Source: Parcubacteria group bacterium Gr01-1014_72 (GTDB taxonomy: Bacteria > Patescibacteriota > Minisyncoccia > Phycocordibacterales > VMFH01). Taken from it: a stretch of 6,883 nucleotides of DNA. Shown here in pieces: positions 1 to 5,556 of this stretch. Location of the stretch: positions 1 through 6,883 of the forward strand of contig VMFH01000057.1 in assembly GCA_007375925.1 (NCBI GenBank), read 5' to 3'. The notes under the pieces are model-generated. The model searched no databases. It was not told the DNA's origin and was given only the letters and a program-made list of their open reading frames with translations. The position numbers and the translations under genes are program-made. How positions within the stretch are numbered: the first letter of the stretch is position 1; every line of letters begins with the position of its first letter.

Positions 1-288
1 ATCCGAAAAGTTGTTATACGGATAGGACGCGGCAGTTGACGGATCTCTCGGCTCAGTGGCGATGTGCCCCGGCGCAACAAGCGCGAGCACTGTGTCCGGA
101 TACTCTCCGTTCGTGTCAAAGTAGAGCTCCAACGCGACCTGGATCTGCTTGATGTCCGCCACACGTCGCGCATCGCGCGCCCTCGTCCGCGTGCTGTTAA
201 GAGAGGCGAGAACCACCGACGAGAGGATACCGATGATCGCAATGACCACCAGAAGCTCAATCAGCGTAAAACCTTTATTCTTCTTCAT
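1..288 (-). CDS. type IV prepilin (major-pilin/GspG-like), 3' end outside window
   Basis: This gene encodes a prepilin, the subunit polymerised into the pilus fibre. The visible 96 codons start at ATG 288-286 and stay open to the window edge, so the C-terminus is missing. The N-terminus is a class III (type IVa) signal: MKKNKG, then FTLIELLVVIAIIGIL. Prepilin peptidase would cut after Gly6, leaving Phe1 and the conserved Glu5 of the mature subunit, followed by a hydrophobic helix of about 20 residues. Next come the basic ARDARR segment, the helix ADIKQIQVALELYFD and NGEYP, the usual layout of short GspG-like or CPR pilins. A later RDPS...YPYN stretch resembles the PKDP...Y region of that family. 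No prepilin peptidase gene is visible. No Shine-Dalgarno sequence lies next to the start. The gene has its own upstream promoter, which fits a subunit needed in excess over the machinery genes. Identification as a prepilin is secure; major versus minor pilin is not decidable from the sequence. Confidence 0.93.
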   Translation of the reverse strand, partial: MKKNKGFTLIELLVVIAIIGILSSVVLASLNSTRTRARDARRVADIKQIQVALELYFDTNGEYPDTVLALVAPGHIATEPRDPSTAASYPYNNFSD

Positions 289-304
289 TGTGTTGATAAT
301 TACG

Positions 305-373
305 AAGCTAGCACTAGTTAATAATGCTCGACCTCCCTCATTGGTTATCAGGGGAGCTTGTTAATTCTAGCTT
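305..373 (-). promoter_or_regulatory. structured 5' leader of the prepilin mRNA
   Basis: Between the candidate promoter and the pilin start codon the minus strand carries nested inverted repeats. The outer arms are AAGCTAG (373-367) and CTAGCTT (311-305), a perfect 7-bp match. Inside them lies CTCCC...GGGAG (about 357-333) with a loop near 14 nt. The tetranucleotide CTAG occurs three times here (308-311, 314-317, 367-370). No U-tract follows, so this is not an obvious terminator. It may be an mRNA-stabilising or regulatory leader. The stems are short and could be coincidental. Confidence 0.35.
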
Positions 374-382
374 ACGCCGACA

Positions 383-412
383 ATTATACCCCGCTCCGGG
401 AAATGCAAACAA
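383..412 (-). promoter_or_regulatory. candidate sigma70-type promoter of the prepilin gene
   Basis: Read on the minus strand there is a perfect -10 box TATAAT (388-383) with a -35-like TTGTTT (412-407) and an 18-nt spacer. The spacer contains a short palindrome, CCCG-GAG-CGGG (about 400-390), directly upstream of the -10. The predicted transcription start near 376 gives a leader of about 88 nt before the pilin ATG. The -10 match is strong; the -35 matches only the TTG core and the spacer is one base longer than ideal. Confidence 0.6.
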
Positions 413-431
413 GGGGGTGTGGATAACAAAA

Positions 432-468
432 GGCACAGAGCATGGGGGCACAGAGCACGGAACATTCA
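432..468. repeat. heptad-phased repeat array, left arm flanking the four-helix-bundle gene
   Basis: On the + strand imperfect 7-nt units of the type GCACAGA / GCATGGG follow one another, with one 8-nt unit. The 13-mer GCACAGAGCATGG (433-445) recurs inverted at 889-901, on the other side of the four-helix-bundle gene, and 12 of its bases recur at 3311-3322. The array lies downstream of that gene's stop codon and upstream of the pilin promoter. An AT-only inverted repeat GAAATAA (478-484) / TTATTTC (491-497) sits between the array and the gene and overlaps the stop codon. Confidence 0.6.
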
Positions 469-490
469 GAAAAGACGGAAATAAAGCTTG

Positions 491-892
491 TTATTTCAAA
501 TTCCTGAGAATGCCCCACAACATAGCTCCGATTTCCTCGGCAAGGTAAAGTCCCTTTTTTATCTCCTCCCCATTTATGAAACCCTCTTCGTGGGAAAACT
601 TCAAAAGGTATCGCGATTCTCTTAGCGATCCGTATGATATCTCAAGAAAAGAGCGGTACACTTTCTCGCGCTGGCGGGCATATCCTTCAATGTAGTTAAG
701 AATGATTGAAAGCGCCGCCCGACGGAACTGTGATGTAACCCCATAGACCTCATCGCGGGGGAATTTCTTCGTTAGGGAGTACACAAAATGCACATATGTA
801 TCCATCAAGCCCTCCAAGCGGCCGTGGTACCCTGCGTCTGAAGCCTTCTCGCCTATCCCGCTTGTGTCAGATTTATGTGCTCCGTGATCCAT
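491..892 (-). CDS. four-helix-bundle protein, S23/Avd-like family
   Basis: This gene encodes a 133-residue helical protein of the four-helix-bundle group related to the ORFs of 23S rRNA intervening sequences and to Avd of diversity-generating retroelements. The family signature is clear: LTKKFPRDEVYGVTSQFRRA at residues 40-59, then LNYIEGYAR (65-73) and FLEISYGSLRESRYLLKF (82-99), ending in a helix with LWGILRNL. Family members form small basic oligomers thought to bind nucleic acid. Here there is no reverse transcriptase, template repeat or rRNA, so its role is unknown. The start ATG (892-890) lies inside a 7-nt repeat, and residues 1-7 are encoded by that repeat. The conserved GYHGRLEGLMDTY begins at residue 21, upstream of the only other ATG (residue 30), so 892 remains the best start. 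The gene begins 20 nt after pilC ends and probably shares its transcript. It is not a known pilus component and looks like a passenger. Confidence 0.85.
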   Translation of the reverse strand: MDHGAHKSDTSGIGEKASDAGYHGRLEGLMDTYVHFVYSLTKKFPRDEVYGVTSQFRRAALSIILNYIEGYARQREKVYRSFLEISYGSLRESRYLLKFSHEEGFINGEEIKKGLYLAEEIGAMLWGILRNLK

Positions 893-910
893 GCTCTGTG
901 CTCTGTTTCC
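876..910. repeat. heptad-phased repeat array, right arm flanking the four-helix-bundle gene
   Basis: Five exact 7-nt units occupy the + strand: TGTGCTC, CGTGATC, CATGCTC, TGTGCTC and TGTTTCC. The array fills the pilC/four-helix-bundle gap and runs into the first codons of the latter, whose ATG is part of a unit. Its reverse complement matches the array at 432-468, including a perfect 13-bp inverted repeat (433-445 with 889-901). Confidence 0.75.
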
Positions 911-912
911 TA

Positions 913-2118
913 CTATCCGGCCGAGGAGATGTTATATATCGGTATGAGCACGGACGCGAGGAGGAAGGCGACGCCGAGCCCCAAGCCCACCACCATGACG
1001 GGCTCAATGAGGTCAACGAGCGTGTCAACGGCGTTATTCACCTCCCGCCGGTAAAAATTGGCGAGGGTGCGCAGAATGTTTCCAAGCTCTCCCGTCTCTT
1101 CCCCCACCTTCACCATCTGAATCATGATGCCAGGAATCTCGGGATACCGCGCGAGGGCATCCGACACCGAGCTCCCCGCCTTCACCGCTTCCACTGTCCC
1201 TTCCAAAATCCCCTTGTACACGCCGTTCCCGACGACCGCCGCGGTGAGCTCAAGGGAGCGCACCATCGGGATGCCTGAAATGAGCATGGTATTCATGTTG
1301 TCCGAGATGCGCGAGAGGTAGAGTTTTCGGTAGAGCGCCTTGAAACCCGGGACGGTGATCTTGGTGCGGTCAAGCGCGAGCGCTCCCTGCGGGGTCTTCA
1401 GGTAGCGCCAGAGGAGAAACGCCCCGACGACCGCGGCGATGAGCACGATAAAGCCGTAGTCGGTAAAGGCCTTGCTCATCACCAAGACAACCTTGGTGTA
1501 AATAGGTATCTCCTGCCCCGACTCCGTCAGAACCGAGCTGATTTTCGGAATCACGAGGGTGAGCATGAGGACCATGACCGTGATGAACGTAGCGACAACG
1601 AACGCGGGGTAGATCAAGGCGTTGCGCGCTTTTGAGGCGATCTCGTAGGTCCGGTCAAGGTAGTCGGCGAGGTAGAGGAATGTCTCGTCAAGCTTCCCCG
1701 ACTCCTCGCCCGCGCGAACCATGTTGACGTAGAAATCCGAGAAAACATCGGGGTACTTTGAGAGCGCTTTTGAGATGGCGCTCCCGCCTTGGAGATCCTC
1801 CGCCACCGCCTCAAGTTTTCTCTGGAGACTCGCGTTCTCCATCTCGGCGGCAAGGAGGCGGAAGACGCGCAGAGCCGAAACCTGCGCCTGAAAGAGGGTC
1901 GCCATCTGACGCGAGAGGATGACAACGTCCTTCACCTTGACGCGGTCAAAGAACGTTATGTTTCTGGAGAAAATAGAACCTCCTCCCGCCGGAGCAATGG
2001 TCGTGATGATAAACCCTCGCCGCTGGAGTGATGCGATGGCGATGTCAATTGAGAGGGCATCAATGGAACCCTCCTGCAGTACCCCTCCTGTATCAAGCGC
2101 TTTGTAGGTGAAGAGCAT
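913..2118 (-). CDS. pilC: type IV pilus inner-membrane platform protein PilC
   Basis: PilC is the polytopic inner-membrane platform on which the PilB and PilT motors act. The 401-residue protein has the normal family length. After a short N-terminal region (FTYKALDTGGVLQEGSIDA), it contains two T2SSF domains, about residues 66-189 and 269-391. Each carries the family signature in matching position: SKALSKYPDVFSDFY with GEESGKL (137-143), and SDALARYPEIPGIM with GEETGEL (339-345). Three hydrophobic segments are visible, about 168-192, 219-238 and 371-393, the usual PilC/GspF topology. The start ATG at 2118 gives the standard MxxFxYKA-type N-terminus; no Shine-Dalgarno is seen. It lies downstream of pilT, separated by about 110 nt of repeat array, and 20 nt upstream of the four-helix-bundle gene. 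The gene appears intact. GspF of type II secretion is the only close alternative, and the PilT neighbour argues for pili. Confidence 0.95.
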   Translation of the reverse strand: MLFTYKALDTGGVLQEGSIDALSIDIAIASLQRRGFIITTIAPAGGGSIFSRNITFFDRVKVKDVVILSRQMATLFQAQVSALRVFRLLAAEMENASLQRKLEAVAEDLQGGSAISKALSKYPDVFSDFYVNMVRAGEESGKLDETFLYLADYLDRTYEIASKARNALIYPAFVVATFITVMVLMLTLVIPKISSVLTESGQEIPIYTKVVLVMSKAFTDYGFIVLIAAVVGAFLLWRYLKTPQGALALDRTKITVPGFKALYRKLYLSRISDNMNTMLISGIPMVRSLELTAAVVGNGVYKGILEGTVEAVKAGSSVSDALARYPEIPGIMIQMVKVGEETGELGNILRTLANFYRREVNNAVDTLVDLIEPVMVVGLGLGVAFLLASVLIPIYNISSAG

Positions 2119-2231
2119 AGATCATGAAGCATGGAACATGAAGTATGGAACACTCGCTTTCGCTTCGCGAAAGCGAGAAAGGATATTCTTTTCTGATGTT
2201 TCAGGTTTCATGCTTCAAGTTTCAAGTTATA
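2118..2231. repeat. inverted heptad array with a central perfect hairpin (pilT/pilC gap)
   Basis: The left arm (2125-2152) holds four exact 7-nt units alternating TGAAGCA / TGGAACA type. The right arm (2197-2231) holds units such as TGTTTCA, GGTTTCA and TGCTTCA, the same consensus inverted. Between 2125-2137 and 2205-2217 the arms are complementary at 12 of 13 positions. The centre is a perfect 11-bp stem (CTCGCTTTCGC, 2153-2163, with 2167-2177) and a 3-nt loop. Neither strand has a T-tract after the hairpin. The right arm reaches the pilT stop codon (2229-2227) and the left arm nearly touches the pilC start. It could act as an mRNA processing or stability element; no function is shown. Confidence 0.8.
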
Positions 2232-3288
2232 TGAGACGTTCAAGCACCTTCGGGCTCTGGGAGTGCAGGTAGGCATTCTCCACCGTGATCTCGCCCGCGC
2301 GAACAAGCTCCGCAAGGGAGTGGTTCATGTCAATCATCCCCTGCTCGGAACCGGTTTCTATCACCGTGTTGATTTCATGGATGCGGTTTTCGCGGATGAG
2401 ATTGGACACGGCGCTGTTCGCGATGAGGAGCTCAAAGGTGGGCACGAGGCCCCCTGAAATACGCGGAATGAGCCGCTGTGAGAAAATGCCCGCGAGCGAC
2501 CCCGCGAGCTGAACCCGAATCTGGTCCTGCTGCTCCGCGGGAAACGAATCAATGATGCGGGTGATCGTCTGCGCCGCGTTATTGGTGTGGAGCGTGGAAA
2601 AAATGAGGTGCCCCGTCTCGGCGGCTGTTACCGCCGTTGAGATAGTCTCAAGTCCGCGCATCTCGCCGATCATGACGACGTTCACATCCTGCCGGAACAT
2701 GCTCCGGAGAGCCGTCGGGAAGTCGGCGGTGTCAAGCCGCACCTCACGCTGATCAATGAGTGATTTTTTCGGCTCAAACACATACTCAATCGGGTCCTCA
2801 ATCGTGATGATATGCTCGGCGCGCGTCTCGTTGATGAGCTCAATCATCGCGGCGAGGGTAGTCGTCTTGCCGTGACCGACCGGCCCGACGGCGAGGAAGA
2901 ACCCTTGGGGACGCATCGTAAAGGTCTTCAGCACCTGCGGGAGGTTGAGCTCCTCAATGGTGCGTATTTTTTTCGGAATGAGACGCAGCGCCAAACGCAT
3001 CCGTCCCTGCTGAAAAAAGCCGTTCCCGCGGAAGCGTACGTCATCATGAGATGCGTACGAAAAGTCTATTTCGCGCGTCGTGAGAAAAAGCTCCTTGTTC
3101 TCCTTGCTCAGAAGCTCGCTCACAAAGCCCACTAGGTCTTCGCGCGAGAGCGGCTGTTTTTTGAGGAGGGGGAGAAGCACGCCCGATACGCGTATGACGG
3201 GGCTTCGCCCTTCAGCAAGATGGAGGTCGGAAGCACCCTCCTTCATGATAATGGAGACGAGCTCTGCAAATTCTTCTTTGTAGCTCAT
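2227..3288 (-). CDS. pilT: type IV pilus retraction ATPase PilT
   Basis: PilT is the cytoplasmic hexameric ATPase that depolymerises the pilus. From ATG 3288 the product has 353 residues, the usual length. Residues 1-110 form the PAS-like N2 domain (GASDLHLAEG, residues 18-27). The ATPase core follows, with Walker A GPVGHGKTT (135-143), Asp box IEDPIEY (163-169), Walker B region VVMIGEMRG (204-212) with the catalytic Glu, and His box GHLIFSTLHTNNA (226-238). The PilT-type C-terminal signature reads AVSNLIRE (293-300), equivalent to AIRNLIRE. Two departures are seen: DVNVV where DPDVI is usual, and GEMRG where GEMRD is usual. An in-frame ATG at 3306 would add MLRDTA, but it lies in a 7-nt repeat, and MSYKEEFAELV matches the family start better. 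No Shine-Dalgarno is visible. The gene lies between the response regulator and pilC, bounded by a repeat array on each side. Confidence 0.95.
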   Translation of the reverse strand: MSYKEEFAELVSIIMKEGASDLHLAEGRSPVIRVSGVLLPLLKKQPLSREDLVGFVSELLSKENKELFLTTREIDFSYASHDDVRFRGNGFFQQGRMRLALRLIPKKIRTIEELNLPQVLKTFTMRPQGFFLAVGPVGHGKTTTLAAMIELINETRAEHIITIEDPIEYVFEPKKSLIDQREVRLDTADFPTALRSMFRQDVNVVMIGEMRGLETISTAVTAAETGHLIFSTLHTNNAAQTITRIIDSFPAEQQDQIRVQLAGSLAGIFSQRLIPRISGGLVPTFELLIANSAVSNLIRENRIHEINTVIETGSEQGMIDMNHSLAELVRAGEITVENAYLHSQSPKVLERLI

Positions 3289-3296
3289 GGCAGTAT

Positions 3297-3383
3297 CACG
3301 GAGCACAACTCACAGAGCATGGGAGACGGAGCAATAGAACTTTTTCTGGTGTTCTGTGTTCTGTATTCTGTGCTCCATATTTT
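3297..3383. repeat. inverted heptad array (response regulator/pilT gap)
   Basis: The left arm (3297-3338) is six exact 7-nt units: CACGGAG, CACAACT, CACAGAG, CATGGGA, GACGGAG and CAATAGA. The right arm (3349-3376) is GTGTTCT twice, then GTATTCT and GTGCTCC. The outermost GGAGCACA (3300-3307) and TGTGCTCC (3369-3376) are a perfect inverted pair. CACAGAGCATGG (3311-3322) is shared with the arrays around the four-helix-bundle gene. The array begins at the stop codon of the regulator and ends just before the pilT start; it supplies the spurious upstream ATG at 3306. Confidence 0.8.
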
Positions 3384-3777
3384 ACTTCTTGTGCTTCTCA
3401 TAAATCTCCAGCACTTCCCGCAACACCTCGGAGGGGATGGTGGTCGCCTTGACAATATACCCCGCCGCGCCAAGCTCCTTCGCGCGCTGTATGTCGCTCT
3501 CCTGGCTTTGGTTGGTCAGGAGCACCACCACGGTCGTCGGAATGAGTTTCTCCTTCTGGAGCATCTCAAGAAACATCAACCCATCCATGTCCGGCATGAC
3601 AATATCAAGAATGAGAATATCGGGGCGGTACCCTTCACGAAGCTTGTCAAACGCTTCTTTCGTGTTCGTAACGGTGGCGACGGCGTACCCTTCCTTCTCA
3701 AACTTCACCGAGTACATGTTGAGGAGGAACTTGTCGTCGTCAACGATGAGTATTGAAAGTTTTTTGTCGGCAATCAT
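3382..3777 (-). CDS. single-domain CheY-like response regulator
   Basis: The 131-residue product is a stand-alone receiver domain with no output domain. The phosphorylation site is complete: acidic pocket DDD at 13-15, phospho-acceptor Asp58 in LILDIVMPDMDG, Thr88 in the LLTNQ switch strand, Tyr107 and Lys110 in GYIVKA. Such proteins act by binding a partner when phosphorylated by a histidine kinase; no kinase gene is in the window. The gene lies between pilB and pilT. This is comparable in logic to PilG/PilH and other CheY-like regulators of twitching, so control of the motor ATPases is a reasonable inference rather than a demonstrated role. The ATG at 3777 lies just below an extended -10 promoter, so the gene probably has its own nearly leaderless transcript as well as possible read-through from pilB. 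Receiver-domain identity is secure; the pathway is uncertain. Confidence 0.92.
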   Translation of the reverse strand: MIADKKLSILIVDDDKFLLNMYSVKFEKEGYAVATVTNTKEAFDKLREGYRPDILILDIVMPDMDGLMFLEMLQKEKLIPTTVVVLLTNQSQESDIQRAKELGAAGYIVKATTIPSEVLREVLEIYEKHKK

Positions 3778-3787
3778 GGTATGTATG

Positions 3788-3796
3788 ATTATATCA
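3788..3796 (-). promoter_or_regulatory. extended -10 promoter of the response regulator
   Basis: On the minus strand 3796-3788 reads TGATATAAT, that is TGn followed by a perfect TATAAT. No good -35 lies at the right distance (TGGCGG at 17 nt), which is tolerable for extended -10 promoters. Transcription would begin around 3782-3780, only a few bases before the ATG at 3777, giving a leaderless or nearly leaderless mRNA. This agrees with the lack of a Shine-Dalgarno sequence. Confidence 0.5.
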
Positions 3797-3825
3797 GCTT
3801 CTTATTCAGTCCGCCATGCACACAC

Positions 3826-3942
3826 AAATGAAAAGTGCAAAATGAAAAGTTTAAAGTGACAGTCCAAAGTGTAAAATGATCAGCTGTTCAATTTTCAATT
3901 TTACATTGTCATTTTTCATTTTTCACTCTCAATTTTACAGTT
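3826..3942. repeat. inverted heptad array (pilB/response regulator gap), longest in the window
   Basis: The left arm (3826-3880) consists of AT-rich 7-nt units such as AAATGAA, AAGTGCA and AAGTGAC, with one 6-nt unit. The right arm (3887-3942) has eight units such as TTCAATT (twice), TTCATTT and TTCACTC. A centre of a few bases contains the palindrome CAGCTG (3881-3886). Segments 3834-3848 and 3913-3927 are complementary at 14 of 15 positions. A minus-strand transcript could fold this into a long imperfect hairpin between the pilB and regulator coding regions. The original pilB stop codon (3937-3935) appears to lie inside the right arm. Confidence 0.8.
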
Positions 3943-4003
3943 TATTCACTTCCTCCCAAGGAATCTTCCGCTCAAACGCCTTGATCATCGCGTCCTCACG
4001 CAT
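3935..4003 (-). pseudogene. displaced 3' end of pilB in another reading frame
   Basis: Starting at ATG 4003-4001, a 22-codon frame reads MREDAMIKAF, then ERKIPWEEVNKL, and stops at TAA 3937-3935. This matches the typical extreme C-terminus of CPR-type PilB (about REDAxxKAxxxxIPxEEVNxL). It overlaps the end of the annotated pilB frame. It is read here as the remnant left after an out-of-frame deletion in pilB, not as a separate gene. Confidence 0.75.
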
Positions 4004-5553
4004 ATGCGGCCGCGGGTGCCGTTCGGACACTCGGGGCTCGGGGCGATTTTGTAGACAGTATCCGCAAACGGAACCTCCTTCCGAAACTTCTCGGGAAGGT
4101 CAGCGAACTGCTTATCCACCATCGCTTTAATGCTCCCCTCAACCTTCGCCGGCGCGCCGGAGCCCGGACAGAGGAGACTCACGAGACGCTGCGCCATTGT
4201 GAGAATGAGGGTCGGCGCGATGAGGTAGGGGTCAACTCCCATGTCAACGAGACGCGGCACCACGCCGACGGCGTTGTTGGTATGAATCGTGGAGAGAACG
4301 AGGTGGCCGGTCAAGGCCGCCTGCACCGCAAGCTGGGCAGTCTCCTTGTCGCGAATCTCGCCGACCATAATGACATCGGGGTCTTGGCGAAGTGTGGTGC
4401 GGAGTCCGTTCGCAAACGTATACCCGATCTCGGGGTGCACCTGCGACTGGTTGAGCCCCTCAATGTTGTACTCAATCGGGTCCTCAAGCGAGAGCACGTT
4501 CTGCTCTTCGCGGTCCAACTCATTCAGCATTGAGTAGAGTGTCGTGGATTTGCCCGAACCGGTGGGGCCGGAGATGAGGATGAGCCCGTAGGGTCGGCCG
4601 ATTGCTCTCCTGATGATCTCAAGATCGCGCGCGGAGAGCCCCATATCGTCCAGTTTTTTGACCCCGCGGGCGTGATCAAGAATACGCATCACTACCTTTT
4701 CCCCGTAGTACGTTGGGAACGTGGAGACGCGGAAGTCAATCTTGCGCCCCTCAATGCGGGCGCTGAAGCGCCCGTCCTGGGGCTTGCGCTTCTCATCCAG
4801 CTTCATGTTTGAGAGGATCTTGATGCGCGCCACCACCGCGCTGTGGACCTTGATGGGGAGAACGATGGAGGTGTGGAGAACGCCGTCTACGCGGAAGCGG
4901 ACTCGCACGCGGTCGGCGAGGGGCTCAACGTGAATATCCGACCCCCCTCCCTCCGTCGCATACCGCAGTACCGTGGCGACAATCTTGGTAACGGGAGCAT
5001 CTTCTATGATCCGCATCTCCGTCTTTTTCTTCGACGGATCCTCTTCTTTGATAAGCGTTACATCTTCAGCCGAGAGCTCGGTCTCAAGTTCGGAAAGCGC
5101 CTTCGTCACCTCTCCCGAAAGTCCGCGGTAGGTCTGGATGACTTTCTCAAAGTCCTCTTTTGAGATGAGGAACAGTTTGAAGGGCAGACCCGTTTTGGAG
5201 GAGATGAAGTTGAGCGCGTCCTTCGCCTCAATAGAGTCGGGGTCAACGATGCCGACCTCAAGCGCGCCCTCGTGGACGCGGATGGGAATCGCTTTGTAGT
5301 ACACCGCCGACTCTTCGGGAATGTACTGCAAAATCTCAAACGGGATGGTGATGCCCTCCAGACTCTTCGCCGGAACGTTCAAGTACTCGCCGCGCAGCTC
5401 CAAGAGCCGCCCCGGCGCAATCCCGCGCTTCTCAAGGACCGCCTCAACGCTCTCACCGGAACGTTTTGATTCTTCCTGTATGTCGACGGCATCGGCTTTT
5501 TTGATGACGCTCTTTTTTTCCAAAAATGCAAGGAAGCTCATAGTACTAACCAT
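3985..5553 (-). CDS. pilB: type IV pilus extension ATPase PilB, C-terminus frameshifted
   Basis: PilB is the cytoplasmic hexameric ATPase that drives pilus extension through PilC. The open frame gives 522 residues. An N-terminal T2SSE_N (MshEN-like) region (about 20-150) precedes the N2 domain with GGGSDIHVEPL (202-212). The core has Walker A GPTGSGKST (329-337), Asp box LEDPIEY (356-362), Walker B DVIMVGEIRD (393-402) and His box GHLVLSTIHTNNA (416-428). In place of the usual tetracysteine zinc site there is one Cys in each half (Cys462 and Cys509), a form I associate with CPR PilB. After GTRGR (residue 516) the frame ends in ICVRTR and a TGA. The expected tail beginning MREDAMIKAF follows at once in another frame (4003-3935), while the segment normally between them (MAVFEVL-type) is absent. 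Start 5553 is set by a Shine-Dalgarno; ATG 5541 is the alternative. Catalytic motifs are intact, but the C-terminal subdomain is damaged, so activity is doubtful unless this is an assembly error. Confidence 0.9.
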   Translation of the reverse strand: MVSTMSFLAFLEKKSVIKKADAVDIQEESKRSGESVEAVLEKRGIAPGRLLELRGEYLNVPAKSLEGITIPFEILQYIPEESAVYYKAIPIRVHEGALEVGIVDPDSIEAKDALNFISSKTGLPFKLFLISKEDFEKVIQTYRGLSGEVTKALSELETELSAEDVTLIKEEDPSKKKTEMRIIEDAPVTKIVATVLRYATEGGGSDIHVEPLADRVRVRFRVDGVLHTSIVLPIKVHSAVVARIKILSNMKLDEKRKPQDGRFSARIEGRKIDFRVSTFPTYYGEKVVMRILDHARGVKKLDDMGLSARDLEIIRRAIGRPYGLILISGPTGSGKSTTLYSMLNELDREEQNVLSLEDPIEYNIEGLNQSQVHPEIGYTFANGLRTTLRQDPDVIMVGEIRDKETAQLAVQAALTGHLVLSTIHTNNAVGVVPRLVDMGVDPYLIAPTLILTMAQRLVSLLCPGSGAPAKVEGSIKAMVDKQFADLPEKFRKEVPFADTVYKIAPSPECPNGTRGRICVRTR

Positions 5554-5556
5554 ACA

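Noticed and set aside
307..318. Adjacent NheI and SpeI sites (GCTAGC then ACTAGT) as a cloning scar
   Set aside because: They lie within a natural-looking leader with related CTAG motifs nearby and no vector sequence; chance or leader structure explains them.
478..497. Terminator after the four-helix-bundle gene
   Set aside because: The GAAATAA/TTATTTC stem is only A-T pairs plus one G-C and overlaps the stop codon, with no proper U-tract; too weak to call.
432..910. CRISPR array or diversity-generating retroelement around the Avd-like protein
   Set aside because: The repeats are 7 nt with no spacers, and there is no reverse transcriptase or template/variable repeat pair in the window.
796..1278. 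Plus-strand open frame of 160 codons
   Set aside because: It is antisense to pilC and the four-helix-bundle gene, has shadow-type composition and no recognisable family motifs. The same holds for the other plus-strand frames opposite pilB, pilT and the regulator.
2153..2177. Rho-independent terminator between pilT and pilC
   Set aside because: The hairpin is strong but no run of T follows on either strand, so only a generic structural element can be claimed.
3985..4005. TGA at the end of the pilB frame read as Gly, as in Gracilibacteria or SR1 recoding
   Set aside because: Reading through the TGA gives no PilB-like sequence, while the expected tail is in a different frame. Other genes in the window end with TAA or TAG and are intact in the standard code.
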